Assembly (NCBI GenBank): GCA_947632195.1
Contig: CANROE010000006.1
Location: forward strand, 1-64,000
Reading direction: 5' to 3'
DNA from: an uncultured Clostridia bacterium
GTDB lineage: Bacteria > Bacillota > Clostridia > Christensenellales > Borkfalkiaceae
DNA: 64,000 bases
A program made the translations under genes and the position numbers. Below, one piece after another: positions 49,455 through 61,100 of this stretch. The notes below the pieces were generated by a model. The model saw only the letters and a list, made by a program, of their open reading frames with translations. It searched no databases and had not been told where the DNA came from. Position 1 is the first letter of the stretch. Each line of letters starts with the position of its first letter.

Positions 49455-52400
49455 TTACGATGCGTTCTGCAAAAACGCGCCTATCCGCTTTTGTACGTTC
49501 TCTTCGAGATTGCGGTAAAAGAATTGATAGTCATAATAGTGATAGATCCCCTCTTCAAAGATCCCGAGCGTATTATCGTACTCCTTCGGATCGATGTCGG
49601 GCACTTTGAGCGCGCCCCGCGTTTCGTCGATGTATGCGCCCGTGAGCCCCTCTTTCTCCTCGATGAAAGAGCCGTCCGCCTTGTAGAAACACGCGCCCTT
49701 GTTGAGGGACTTTTCGGCGGCCGCCCCGTCTGTTTCCCAATTCAAGGGGTTGATGCAGAGCGACTTTTTCCCCGTAGGAATGATGAGCGAATCTTTGACG
49801 GAGGGTGCCTCGCAGTTGAAGGAGACGATAATGCCGGTGTCCGTTTCGCCCGCCGCGAACTTTAAGCCCGCGCCGTCGAGCTCCTCCTGCGTAATGCTCC
49901 AACCGATCGCATAGCAGGCGACAAGGCGGTCTTTCAATGTACTGCCGTAAAACTCTTTCATGAGACGGAGACAGTGATCGGCGCCCTGCGAGAATCCCGC
50001 AAGGATGATGGGACGGCCTTCGTTCCAATTCCTGAGGTAATATTCAAAGGCGTTTTTGACGTCCGCATAGGCGTAGGTGAGGTAGCCCTCCCGCTCCGCC
50101 GAGCTCACTTCGGACGAATAGGTATAGAGCACCGCCTGGCGGTAGAAGGGAGCGAAGAAACGGGCGTTGTCGTCGTAAATGCCCTTCTCCATGTCGATCG
50201 CGCCGATGAAATTCTTCCGCGCGCTCGAACGGGTGAAATCGAGGATCTCCTGTCCCGCTCCCCCGTTGACGGCAGAGGGGGCGACAAAGAACACATCCGC
50301 CTCCTTGCCTTCAACGTCCGTCTCTTGGTACGCCCAATTGAAGAAATTGGCGTAATCGACGGCGGCGTTTTTATCCGATTTTTCAACCAGAATGCGCAGG
50401 TACTCGCCGCCCTCTTTGATTTGCAGACTGAGCCCGATCACCCATCTGCTACCGTCTGCTGTGACCGCCACGACCGTACTTTCGTCGAGCGTTTCCGTCT
50501 TTGTTACGGTAAAGGGCGCGATCGTTCCGTCCTCCGTAAAGTCGCCGAATGCAAACAGGTGTCCGAGCGCGTATTCGCCTTCTGCAGGGTTGTAGCAGAA
50601 GGCGTCGACGCCGTAACGGCTGTCCGCAGTGTGCAAGACTGTCCGCCAACCGTAGCGCACGGTCTCGGGGTCGGGGCGCCCGTTTTGCAGGGTAAACGCG
50701 AGGATGCCCACGTCTCCGTCGCCGATGTCGAAATAGTAAAGCAGTTCGCTCTCCGACAAAAATTCCCGTTTGTAGCAGATGGTGAGCCGATCGTGCTCGG
50801 TGCCGTCGGGCCACGTCCAGCCGCCGTCCTCGAACACATAGAACGTTCCTTTCCCCGTTTGAGCGCTGTCCTCCGCATACTTGCATTCGCCGTACCTGAT
50901 CCTCATGTCAATGAAGTAGAGAGAGAAATCGACGCACTCCGCATCGGGGGAATAAAATTCGATGTCCGTCACACGCATTTTATCTTCGCCGCTCACTTGG
51001 AGAAGGTCATAATAGATGATATAAGTTCCCCCATCGTTCATGGTATAGTTCAAATAGAAGTGCTCCTCCCCGTCCATCTCGTAGGGGATTGCGCTGTCGA
51101 CGTCAAAACGGAGATAGTCGCTCTCCGAGCTCTCCATATCCTCAAAATGATAGTAACAGACGGGGCCGCTGAGATCGAGCGCACCTAAGCCGAAGTAGCC
51201 CTCCTCGAAGTAGTGCCGCTTCCCCTCTTCGTGCGCTTCGTAATCGCCAACGGTGCGGGTCACGACATATTCGCCGTGCACGGTCACAAAGGTTTTCCCG
51301 TTTTGTTCGGTACATTCGATATGATAACTCTTCCCCTCCGCGTCCGTGAGAACGCTCTCTTCAAGGGAGAGGGTGAAACCGTCCTTTGTCACTGTTTCGC
51401 CTTCGGCGTTTTCAAAGGAAAGGGTCGCGGGATCCTCCGAGCGTTCGCTGTCTCCCGAGAAATAGGAGAGTTCGATCGCGGTGTCATAAGGATTGCCGCT
51501 CTCGTGCGTAAAGACGACTTCCCCTTTGAGGGTGACGATTTTCTCCACAGTAAAGATGAGTTTGACTTCGGGACCGCCGTATTGGAGCGTGACGTGCCAT
51601 GCGCCCTCGTCCGTTGTGACCGTGAAATCGCCGCTCGCGTTTTTGACGATGTCCGCGCCTTGGAAGAATTGCACCTCGCCGCTTTCCATTGGCCCGAACG
51701 CGAACATCGCGTCGAAAACGGGGTCGTCGCCCGACATGTGGTAGAACATCTCCGTCCCCCACTTTCCGTCCTTGGAATAGCGGAGTCCGTGCCACCCGGG
51801 AGCGGCGCTCTCCCAATCGACATTATCGCCGTCGCATTTGAAATAGACGCAAACGAGATCGTTGTCGTACTTCCAATACTCATAGATGAGAAAGTCGCCG
51901 TCCGCGTCCTCCACATGGATGAGATTTCCCGCAGGGCAAGCGAAATCGTGCATACTGCCGTCCGACCATTCCCAGTCCTGATATTCGTAGACGGAAAAGA
52001 CCTCGTCGCCCTCTTCAATGCCGAACCCGTCCGCCGCATAGACGACTTCCCCGTATTTCAAGAACATCTCGATCGTTTCAAACGTACGGGGCTGTGTTTT
52101 TTTGCAGTCGGGGACAAACCGCACGACGTCGCGGACGAGCAGCTTTTCCTCGCTGTTCCCGTTCGCCGGAATGAGGTAACAATAGAGCAGATAGTCGCCG
52201 TCCTTCGTCTCCTGCGTGAAGAATTGAAGGGGGCCGTACTGTTTATGGACGAACGCGTCGGTACCGCCGTCCGCCTCGGCATAGATGCAGAGCTCGCTCC
52301 CGTCCGAAAGGCGGATGGGCTCGCAGCGGAATCGCCATTGCTTGCCGCTGGCGTCGAGCTTTCCCGCGCCGTAGTGTCCCTCTTCGAGAAGAAAACGTTC

Positions 52401-52829
52401 CCCCTTTTTGTGCTCCTCGTACTCGGCAAAGCGCTTGTCGGAGACAAAATCGCCGTAAACGGTAACGCGGTCGTCTTTGGGATCTTTTGAATTCCAAACA
52501 AGATCGAGCGCATAGCTTTGCCCGTTCTCGTCGAGAAGGGAGTAGCTCTCCCCACTTTGAACGAGCGTAAATCCATCCGCCGTGACCGACCTTCCGACAG
52601 AATCGCGATAGGAAAGGGAGGCGGGGGCATTGAGCTCCCCTTCGTTCGGGGTGAAGGAGAGGGTAATATCGGTATCGTAATCGTATTCGCTGCGGCTTTC
52701 AAAGACGATCTCCCCGTCAACGGTGACCGTTTCGGTTTTGTTTTGGCCGCAAGCGGCAAAGAGCGCCCCGCAGAGGGACAGCACCAGACAAGCAACCGCC
52801 GCAGGGACAAGTTTCTTCCATTTTGTCAT
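49455..52829 (-). CDS. lipoprotein with tandem beta domains and DUF3089 hydrolase domain
   Basis: The protein has 1124 residues. The signal ends LCGALFAAC, a lipobox. Two ~390-residue blocks follow with the same order (GEIVFESRSEYDYDTDITLSF... / GEVVFTHESGNPYDTAIELSY..., each with PA.LS...V..DGFTL and a VHGEYV- or VYGDFV-type strand). The C-terminal ~280 residues are DUF3089, an alpha/beta hydrolase with nucleophile GFSQGAD and FVAPSAVNGG at its start. Natural substrate unknown. GGAG precedes the ATG, and the palindrome AACTCTG-TGA-CAGAGTT (52849-52865) lies in the leader. Confidence 0.8.
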   Translation of the reverse strand: MTKWKKLVPAAVACLVLSLCGALFAACGQNKTETVTVDGEIVFESRSEYDYDTDITLSFTPNEGELNAPASLSYRDSVGRSVTADGFTLVQSGESYSLLDENGQSYALDLVWNSKDPKDDRVTVYGDFVSDKRFAEYEEHKKGERFLLEEGHYGAGKLDASGKQWRFRCEPIRLSDGSELCIYAEADGGTDAFVHKQYGPLQFFTQETKDGDYLLYCYLIPANGNSEEKLLVRDVVRFVPDCKKTQPRTFETIEMFLKYGEVVYAADGFGIEEGDEVFSVYEYQDWEWSDGSMHDFACPAGNLIHVEDADGDFLIYEYWKYDNDLVCVYFKCDGDNVDWESAAPGWHGLRYSKDGKWGTEMFYHMSGDDPVFDAMFAFGPMESGEVQFFQGADIVKNASGDFTVTTDEGAWHVTLQYGGPEVKLIFTVEKIVTLKGEVVFTHESGNPYDTAIELSYFSGDSERSEDPATLSFENAEGETVTKDGFTLSLEESVLTDAEGKSYHIECTEQNGKTFVTVHGEYVVTRTVGDYEAHEEGKRHYFEEGYFGLGALDLSGPVCYYHFEDMESSESDYLRFDVDSAIPYEMDGEEHFYLNYTMNDGGTYIIYYDLLQVSGEDKMRVTDIEFYSPDAECVDFSLYFIDMRIRYGECKYAEDSAQTGKGTFYVFEDGGWTWPDGTEHDRLTICYKREFLSESELLYYFDIGDGDVGILAFTLQNGRPDPETVRYGWRTVLHTADSRYGVDAFCYNPAEGEYALGHLFAFGDFTEDGTIAPFTVTKTETLDESTVVAVTADGSRWVIGLSLQIKEGGEYLRILVEKSDKNAAVDYANFFNWAYQETDVEGKEADVFFVAPSAVNGGAGQEILDFTRSSARKNFIGAIDMEKGIYDDNARFFAPFYRQAVLYTYSSEVSSAEREGYLTYAYADVKNAFEYYLRNWNEGRPIILAGFSQGADHCLRLMKEFYGSTLKDRLVACYAIGWSITQEELDGAGLKFAAGETDTGIIVSFNCEAPSVKDSLIIPTGKKSLCINPLNWETDGAAAEKSLNKGACFYKADGSFIEEKEGLTGAYIDETRGALKVPDIDPKEYDNTLGIFEEGIYHYYDYQFFYRNLEENVQKRIGAFLQNAS

Positions 52830-52876
52830 TGTTTTTTCTCCGAAAACAAACTCTGTGACAGAGTTAAATTTATTTT

Positions 52877-52905
52877 ATTATATATAAAATTTCCAGATGA
52901 CGCAA
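52877..52905 (-). promoter_or_regulatory. promoter of the DUF3089 lipoprotein operon
   Basis: On the minus strand TTGCGT (52905-52900), a 17-bp spacer and TATAAT (52882-52877). A 17-bp palindrome at 52849-52865 sits just after the expected transcription start and is a candidate operator. Confidence 0.75.
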
Positions 52906-52982
52906 ATAAATTTCAGGGGCAGACAACACTTAAACAAATTCTAACAAAAAACTGCCCTTATGCGCTTATTTATAATTCGTTA

Positions 52983-53093
52983 AAGATGTCTCCACTTCGG
53001 ACAACATGACATTAAAACGTACTTGGACGTAGCAAGATTCCCTCGCAGACTTTCCATGTCGGACTTCGTTATAACAGTTCGGCTCGGAATGAC
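52983..53093. repeat. dispersed GTCAT-type intergenic repeat, longer copy
   Basis: GATGTCTCCACTTCGGAC... to ...GGCTCGGAATGAC, same family as 851-898 with a longer middle. Confidence 0.5.
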
Positions 53094-53297
53094 GCGCTTA
53101 CACGCAAGAAAATAGAGGCGCCGCAGCTGAGTGCGGCGCCAAAAATTTGCGATACTGTCAATTTCCGTGAAGTACTGATTGTGAAAAAAGTTGGCATCAC
53201 CCCTGATCGTGCCGACAAACTTCTCAATTCGGATTCGGTTTCCCCTCGCAAAAGCAACATTCAAGATATTTTGGCATATCATCGAGAGGCACTCTGA
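53070..53297 (+). pseudogene. possible coding remnant
   Basis: One plus-strand frame stays open to TGA at 53295-53297 and reads like protein near its end: NFREVLIVKKVGITPDRAD, KLLNSDSV, then NIQDILAYHREAL. It has no start codon with a ribosome site, and its upstream end runs into the dispersed repeat. A hairpin GGCGCCGCA...TGCGGCGCC (about 53117-53141) lies inside it. Family not recognised. Otherwise 52906-53457 holds only repeats and the terminator at 53358. Confidence 0.3.
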
Positions 53298-53357
53298 TTT
53301 TCCGATCGGTTTTTCGTTGCTACTCCTACAACACGAATCAGAGTTTGTTTCCAAGAG

Positions 53358-53387
53358 AAACGGGACATCCGTGAGAATGTCCCGTTT
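53358..53387 (-). terminator. hairpin terminator of the repeat-protein operon
   Basis: AAACGGGACAT (53358-53368) pairs with ATGTCCCGTTT (53377-53387). The following T run on the minus strand is short (TCTCTT). Confidence 0.6.
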
Positions 53388-53457
53388 GTCTCCGCATTGC
53401 ATCCCCCCAAACTCATACAGAATACCTGCAACGCACTTTTACCGATACCACTCTGAT

Positions 53458-55149
53458 TTATTTTTTCTTGGAAGACTGCGGACGAATGGTTGCCTTGTGC
53501 AAAGGTTTCAAGGGAAGATGTAGTTTGCTCGGCGAAATCTTCGCATTATCTACGACGATCACTTCCTGCGGGGAAACATCGGGCGTTATGTACAAAGCGA
53601 TCTCGCCCTTCTCCCACGTCTTTCCGTTCGGATCGAACCAATACACCTTTTTCCCGCGATGGCGGAACATCACGCCGACGACCTCGATGCCATCCTCGTC
53701 CTTTTCCTTTTCTTCATAGGACCGCACGTCGTCAAGTTCCTGCGTAGACAATTCCTCAACTTCCGTTTCCTCAACGGCGGGTTCCTCGGCTGTCTCTTCT
53801 TCGACGACAGGTTCTTCCGTTGCCTCAACGGCAGGTTCCTCGGCTGTCTCTTCTTCGACGACAGGTTCTTCCGTTTCCTCAACGGCGGGTTCTTCGGCCG
53901 TCTCTTCTTCGACGACAGGTTCTTCCGTTTCCTCAACGGCGGGTTCTTCGGCCGTCTCTTCTTCGACGACAGATTCTTCCGTTTCCTCGACGGCGGGTTC
54001 TTCGGCCGTCTTTTCTTCGACGACAGATTCTTCCGTTTCCTCGACGGCGGGTTCTTCGGCGGAGACTTCACCGTCTCCAGCGCCTTCGGGAACTGCCGCG
54101 ATGGCGGCTTCCTCCGAAGTATCCTGAGAGACGATTTGACGCGCGACGCCGTTGACCTTGATGAGACCTTTATCGATCAACGCCTCGGTTTCCTCGTAGG
54201 GAATGTGGATGTTCTCAGCCACATATTCTTCGTTCCGCTCCGCGCCGACGCGCTCCATGACCATCGCGATGAGGTCCTTAGCATAGCGCACACGTCTCTC
54301 ATTTTTTATGCGATACAGGCACGGCGTATCCGCATAACTCGTACTGTCCTCAACTGTTTCGATCTTATATTTTGTCCCTTCCAATTCGCTGTAATCAAGG
54401 GCAAAGTACACGCAGAGTGTCTTCCCTCGGAAGGAGAAACGCACGATGTTCTGTCTGCCGAAGTGATAGCTTTCGCGTTTCCAGCTCCTGCGCGATTTGA
54501 CCTTTTTATAGGAAAGCAGCTCGTTTTTGAGTTCGTTGTACCAGCTCTTCACCACGTCGTCCGACTGGATGAGTTTTGCCGTGAAACTCTTGTTGTAGCG
54601 CGTTACGCTCTCCATGAAGATCTCCGCGCCCTCCTCGGGTTCCTCGACGGGTTCTTCTGGGATAGGCTCGGGAACGGGCTCTTCGACAGGTTCCTCGACG
54701 GGTTCTTCGACAGGTTCCTCTGCGGGCGTAGGCTCGTTTTCCGGCTGCACGACGGAAACGGTGTAGAAGGTAGATTGTTCGCCCAACAAGATACCAACAC
54801 GGCTTTCGCCTTCCTTCGATAAATCGGGCGGAAGAATTTCGTAATCCACGGCGATTTTGTCCGCACCGTTTTTGTAATGGGCGACCACCACAAGTCCCTC
54901 GCATGTAAACTCATCACCCACCGTAAATTGCTGTTTTACGGCGTGCGTATCTACGGAAATGCCCGTGAGTTCATCCTCGCCTGCTTTCGTCGCCTTCTCC
55001 TTGTTGACACGGTGCATGATGATCGCAAAGACGATGACCATAAACACGATGAGAACGATTTGCGCCACAAGCAACCAAAACAGCCCTGTTTCGAGATCCC
55101 ACGGAAGTTCCCAGTTACCGATTCTGATCAAATTCAACAAATTCAACAT
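53458..55149 (-). CDS. membrane-anchored protein with Ig-like domain and Glu/Pro-rich tandem repeats
   Basis: The protein has 563 residues. One N-terminal membrane helix (22-45) is followed by a bacterial Ig-like domain (60-135, GISVDTHAVKQQFTVGDEFT), an EEPVEEP linker (140-172), and an alpha/beta region (173-345, with KSWYNELKNELLSYKK and RFSFRGKTLCVYFALDY). Five 18-residue repeats EEPAVEETEEPVVEEETA (about 365-464) and a basic C-terminal part (465-563) complete it. It starts 22 bases after the giant adhesin stop with GGGAG upstream, so the two are co-transcribed. Function unknown. Confidence 0.7.
   Translation of the reverse strand: MLNLLNLIRIGNWELPWDLETGLFWLLVAQIVLIVFMVIVFAIIMHRVNKEKATKAGEDELTGISVDTHAVKQQFTVGDEFTCEGLVVVAHYKNGADKIAVDYEILPPDLSKEGESRVGILLGEQSTFYTVSVVQPENEPTPAEEPVEEPVEEPVEEPVPEPIPEEPVEEPEEGAEIFMESVTRYNKSFTAKLIQSDDVVKSWYNELKNELLSYKKVKSRRSWKRESYHFGRQNIVRFSFRGKTLCVYFALDYSELEGTKYKIETVEDSTSYADTPCLYRIKNERRVRYAKDLIAMVMERVGAERNEEYVAENIHIPYEETEALIDKGLIKVNGVARQIVSQDTSEEAAIAAVPEGAGDGEVSAEEPAVEETEESVVEEKTAEEPAVEETEESVVEEETAEEPAVEETEEPVVEEETAEEPAVEETEEPVVEEETAEEPAVEATEEPVVEEETAEEPAVEETEVEELSTQELDDVRSYEEKEKDEDGIEVVGVMFRHRGKKVYWFDPNGKTWEKGEIALYITPDVSPQEVIVVDNAKISPSKLHLPLKPLHKATIRPQSSKKK
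53758..54057 (-). repeat. 54-bp in-frame tandem repeat, about 5.5 copies
   Basis: Each unit encodes EEPAVEETEE(P/S)VVEEETA. Units are nearly identical at the DNA level, so copy number could change by slippage. It lies wholly inside the 563-aa protein gene. Confidence 0.85.
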
Positions 55150-55171
55150 AGTATTACTCCCTAAATGTTTT

Positions 55172-58100
55172 TTATTGTTTGTTATTTTTGTCTTCGTCCG
55201 ATTTCTTTCTCCTGATGAAGATAAGAGCTCCTGTCAGGATCACGAATTGCGAGACGAAGAGAATCACATAAAGTGTCGCATCGATGACATGTTCTACCGG
55301 GAAATTATACGTTGCCGAAAGCCCCGTATAATTTCTTGTCTCGTCTACGGTCAACTTAATGAAGTACTCGCCCTCGGGCAATGCGGCAAGGTCCTCTATT
55401 TCTTGCGTGCATGCCTCGTCGTAATAGTACCTGACCTCGATATCTCCGAACTTTGCGCCGGGCAGATCGGGGTCCTTGGGGGGATCTCCCGCGCCCCAGC
55501 CGCCGAAGGAGAAATCGCCATACCATTCGTTTATCGCTTGCAATATGGTGTATGTGCCCGGAAGAACGGTGATATGGTAGTTCGGATCGACGTCCTCGCC
55601 GTATATGGCGTATTCACCCGCATCCGCACCTCCGGCCTTAGTGCCCACGATCTTGAGGTCGGCGAGCGTTTCTCCGGGCGCGAAACTTCCTCCCGTCTGC
55701 GTGAACGTGAAGTCTTTGTATCTCTCCCCATAGTAGCTTGTGAGGTCGTCCATGCGCACTTCTATCTCTCTCTGTGTGATCTCGTAGGTCGCTTCGGTAA
55801 AGCTCAAATCGTAGTTGGCGTTGTTGTATGAGCCGAGGATAGAGTAACTGCCCGCATTCTTGCCGTCCGCTTTCTTGAGCGTGATGTGGAGATCGTCTAC
55901 CGTGTCGTTGCGGTTTTCCCAATCCCAAGGCACATCGTATGCAAGGCATGCAAGTTCTTCACCGTAAATGCTCGTGCTGTTATGAACGTTGACGGTAAGC
56001 CGTCTTGGTACGATTTCCAGCCCTGTACGGAGGTCGGCGGGGAGAACGTAACAACCGTTATCCGCACCTACCGCAATGCCGTCTACATAGATGTAATAGT
56101 TTCCGACGTTAACGGGTCCCTCTGCGAGAGTCGCTCCTCCAAGGTCGGATACATGGAAGATGGGATCGCCCACATCGTCGCCTTCGCTTATGTTCGTAAA
56201 GAGCGGACGATTGCCGTAAGCGAAGCTGGTGTAAGCCGCCAAAACATTCCCGTTACCGTCTACACTCACGTCGGCACCTGCGGTAGCCCAATCGATGTCG
56301 AGCGTCTTGGGCGAAATCACGAGACGGTTTGCTCCGCTCTGCCCTATGAGCGTTCCGCTGTAATTCGGCAGGAACGAAACGTTGAACCCGCATTCCTCTT
56401 TTGTGAGGATCTTCAAGTCATAGGTGCCCGGCATGAGATATCCGCCCGTGGAAATCTTGGGATCGACCACTTCAAACCAGCAATTCATCGTAATGAGATT
56501 TGCAAGTTCTTCCCATGTGGCGCCGGGATAAACTTCGTCGAGTCCGACGATGCTGCGCACTCTTCTTTCGCTTCCGAATGCTCCTAAAATATTCTCGAAA
56601 ATGTACTCGGAAAGACGGGCCGTTAAAGCGAACTTCTCATCTTCCCCGTAGTTGCCGGTAAGCCCTGCGGAGTACTTGTACTCGCCGTAACCGATCTCGA
56701 GCGCAACGTCCCGATCGTTCAGGATAACCGTGACGTTTGTGCTGAACACGGTGAGCGTAGCGTAAGGCGCGCCGCCGTACTGTCCGTAGATCACGAAACT
56801 GTAGTTGGAATAGATGTCGTCGTCGTTCAAAATCCTTCCGTCCGCATCCACACCGCTACCTGCGCCGAATTTGATATAGTACCGTCCGATGGGCGGCAAA
56901 TCGCCGAGACCGTCGTACACGGCGCCACCGGCCTGTGCCTGCAAAACGAGTAGACTCTTTAAGAAACTCTCGATCACCGCTCTACCGAAGTCACTGTCCG
57001 CCTCACGCGACAGTATCTCTTCAAATTTCGCAACGTTGTCGAATGCGAGTGAGAGCACCGTCTTGAAATCTTCGCCGTAAACAATTCTCGCGTCCGCCAC
57101 GTTGACCGACACGACCATGCGGGTAATTTCAAATTCCCTGTCCGCGCCCGAGAACGAATAGTTTGCGCTGTCTGCACCGTTCAACGTTCCGCCGACTGTG
57201 ATCTTATACCTGCCGACGTTCCGCAATGCAAAATCGGTCGCCCCGACGATGGCATTCCATTCTCTCGTAGCGTTGTTGTATTGAGAAATTGTGTATCTTG
57301 CAAAGGAAACCTCATCGCCGCCGAGCACCGCCGTATGGAACACGCCGCTGAGCTTGGAACCGTTTTCCTCTTTGTAGAGAAGGGCGCCGTAATGAGACGT
57401 TGCGTCGTACTCTATATCGCCGAGATCCCAATCGAGCGCAATGTCCTTCTTGGCGACCTCATACAGTCCGTCTCGGGAAACCGACGCGTCGCCCGACGTT
57501 GCGGCGGAAAAGCACACATTCTTATCCGCAAGGCCGAGGGTGAGTTTAAGACTATAGCTTCCCACCTTGAGTTTGCCCGCCGTAGATATATCATCGTCAC
57601 CGAATACCACGGAAACGCCAAGTCCCCATGTTTTGAGCCAATCTTTCTGTTCTTCAAGTCCGGTGACTCCGCCGGGAACGCCTTGAATTTCGGTGACGAT
57701 CGCAAGGAATGCGTTCAAAAGCGCCTCACTGCTTACGGAGTCGCTGTCGCCGTATGTGGTGGAAATGGTGCCGTCCGTCGTAATGATGATATCTTTCGTG
57801 TCTATTACGACGTGAACGGTAAACTTCGCCGTCTCATAATTGGCAGAGGTGACTTCGACTTCGACATCAAACGTGCCCGAACCGGTGAAGTTCACACCGC
57901 TCCCCGTATACGCGAACGCAGAGGCGGCTGCGGCGGTGCGCACGGTGTATTTGATGGAAACTACATCTTCCTCGCGGAACAGCTCGAAGTCTTCCGTTGC
58001 CGTGATGCCGAACACAACGGCATGAGCAGGATCGTAGATGATATGGCCGCCATCCATACGACCGGGTACTTTCAGGTTAAAGTCCTTTCCGTTGATGGGT

Positions 58101-61100
58101 TCGTTTGTGTGGCCGTCATCGAATTCACCGCCCTCTTTGGCCCTCAAACTCGCACGCGAAACGTTAAATGTAAACGGCGTGCTAACTCTGCCGTCCCGGG
58201 AATCGGCGGGGGTGAAGAACTCCAAGTTGGGGTTGTTGAGCTCGACCGTTATCTTATATTCACCGACGGTCAAAGGAGCCGAAACGCCTCCGTCCTTGTC
58301 AAGATAGGCGAGCGTGAAGTCGGCGATCGCGCTCTTCCAGGCATCGCTCTCCGAACCGCCCCGGAGCGGTGTGATCGCAATGTACGGCTTGCAATCGAAA
58401 GCCTTGCCCGTATAAGTGGCCGACGGCGTATTCAGCTCCGCCAGAACGAGCGCACGCTTGATCTCGAACTGCGACGTCAGAGTGTATGTCCGTCCCCTCG
58501 CTTCATCGGGAAGCCCGTTTGCGCCGTAGGAGAATACGAAGTTCTTGCAAGCCTCCGTAAGCGTGACCGTGACGCCGTAGGAGCCGGCATTGATCGGAAG
58601 CCCTCTTGCTACTCCCGTGTAGGAAACGGTGTGTGCAACGGCATTGCTCGGGATCGCCAAGCCGTTGAGGGTCACGTCGTCGCTCAAATAGTAGAAATTG
58701 ATCGCGGCGTTCTGCCCTTCGCCCGTGTAGTAGTTGTCGCTTGTGCCGAGTTCCGCCTTGATCTGGGCGGGAAGAATGCGGAAGTTTACATCGAACTGAT
58801 CCGCATAGTTGCCGCCGCTTTTCGCCGTGACCCTCAAAATGTACTCGCCGGCATCCGTCGGGGTGGATGAGGTGACAGGGGTCCACGCACTGCCGTTTTT
58901 CGTCTTCCACGACAGGGTGTAATCGCTCGTTTGAATCGTAAACCCGGAAAGAGACGCGGGCGTGTACACGACCGAAGGCGTAAGGGAGACCTGCGAGCCG
59001 TTGTAATAGAACACGTTTACCCCCGCAAGGAAAGTGCCGAGATTCTCGATGGAGAACTCATTTTCCATCGTCCAGCTGTTCCCCGTGCCCCGCTTGCCGA
59101 GCGGCTTGGGTAGGATCTCAAACGTTGCATGATCCTGTCCCGTAATGGCGCCCTGTCCGATAACGGTAACGTTGGCCGTGCCCGCATTGATATTGTTGGC
59201 ATACATAAGGATGTACTGAGTCGGGGTGAGCTGAACGGGCTTCAGTCCTTCGGGCGCACGCTCGTCGTAGTCTACCCAGTCGTTCCCTTCCTGGTGCCGA
59301 TGGATGAGATAAACCTCCACATCCTTTTCGCCGAGCGTAATGGCGGAACCGGTATAATAGTAAGGCCCGCCCGTTACCACAAGCTTGAGACGCACCTCTG
59401 CGGATCCGATGTCGAGTTGCTCAATGGTAAACGACAATATCGATTGGTAGATGTAATTCCCGTTGTAACCGAACGAGTAGTCTCCTCCCGGGGTCAAAAC
59501 AACCGTAATGGTATAGATACCTGCGGCCGAGAATTTAATGTTTGCCTCGTCAAAGATGCTGCCGTTGTACTGAACGGAATAAGAGCTTATGGCATCGTCC
59601 GCGGTGTGGTTTTTATAGAGACCGTAGAGTTCGCTGTTCACCGTATCCGTAAAGAGGATGGAAATGAGGTCGAACATATTGTGCACCGCACCGTCGTACG
59701 CCATGGAAGTATACTCTTCCCACGCGTCTTGCGCTTTCACTTCGTCGCCCGCTTTGTAAAGTCCCACGCCCACGATTTGGGGTGTGACCGTAAAGGTGAA
59801 GTTCGCGTTGTCGACCTTGAAATTGTGGCCCAAGATCAGCATTCCCGAATAGGTATCGGTATGGTGGGGTTTCTCTGTGCCGCTGTAATTCACCGTATAG
59901 CCGTTATAGTCATCGTCCGATGCCTCGGGGACCACGCTCTCGTTGCCGTCGAGATTGTTGAAGGAGAAGTATTCATCGCTGCGCAGATTGAATTCTTTGC
60001 CGTTATACGTCCCCGAATTCTTGATTTGCTCGACGTGTACGCTTGCCTGCGCGATCGTATATTCCGCCGTCCAACTCGTTCCGTCCGTCACCGTACCGGC
60101 GGTGCTGTTTACGAGCTTAAAGAACGGTTGATCGTACCCGTCTCTCGCTTTCAGCGTGACCGTCACTTCGTACCTGCCGGCATTGGCAAAGTCCGTCGCC
60201 AAGACAAACGCGCTTTGGCTCAACGGCGAATATTTGTATTCTACAGTGTAGTCGTCGGAAGTGATGACAGTCGTCCCGAATACGGGCGATTGCTTCTGAT
60301 CTTTTGCGTTATAGATAAGCGAAAGAGTATCCAGCGTAACCGTCGTATTCATTTGCCCGATGACATAATCGAGGTCCTTGCTCAAAACATATGCAGAGGG
60401 AACGTAAGTATCGGGATCCGACGTGTTGTAACCTGCCGCATCGAAAATGAAGTTGCCGTTCTTATTGAGCGTTACGGTTACGGTGTAATTCCCCAAGGTG
60501 AGCGGGAAACTGCCGTCAAGTTCGCCCTTGCTGCCGTCTTTTATGTCGTAGGCGATCGTGTATTCCGAGGCACCCGGAAGGATCGTACCGTCCAGATTGG
60601 TAAAGACGATCTTATCCTTCAGGTTGTGTCCCTCGCCGTTATATGCCGCGGACGCATCGCTGAGCGAAACTTCGAGCCTTGCGGGAAGGATACGGTAGGA
60701 TACCGAAGCGGTTTTTACGTCTCCGGTTTCGTCTTTGAATACGTAGTTGCCGCTCTTTATGGTAACGGTGATGGTGTACGTACCCGCATTGGTGTAATTG
60801 CCATGGTCGGCTCCCGCCACTTTGTTATCGTTCTGATAAGTGGTAGCTCCTACCTCGTAGTCCTTACCGGACTCGGGCGAAACGCCGTTGGTCGAGAGCA
60901 AGAATACATCGGGTCGGACGGCCGTGCCTGTATAAATGTACTCCTTGGCACCGTTCAACTCCAACGTTAAAGTGGTGGGTGTGATGACAAATTTGATCTT
61001 GAACGACCCCGTGTAGTTGCCGTCGTTTGCCGTTACCAAAATTAAGTATATGCCTGCATTTTGGGGCACCCCTTCAAAAGACGTGCCGTCTTCGTTGAGG

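Noticed and set aside
53758-54057. Regular 54-bp repeats as a possible CRISPR array
   Set aside because: Units are contiguous, in frame and encode a Glu/Pro spacer; there are no unique spacers and no cas genes.
59129-60970. Long plus-strand frames (up to 613 codons) across the giant adhesin
   Set aside because: They mirror the repeats on the other strand; their products are Arg/Val-rich and lack starts with ribosome sites.
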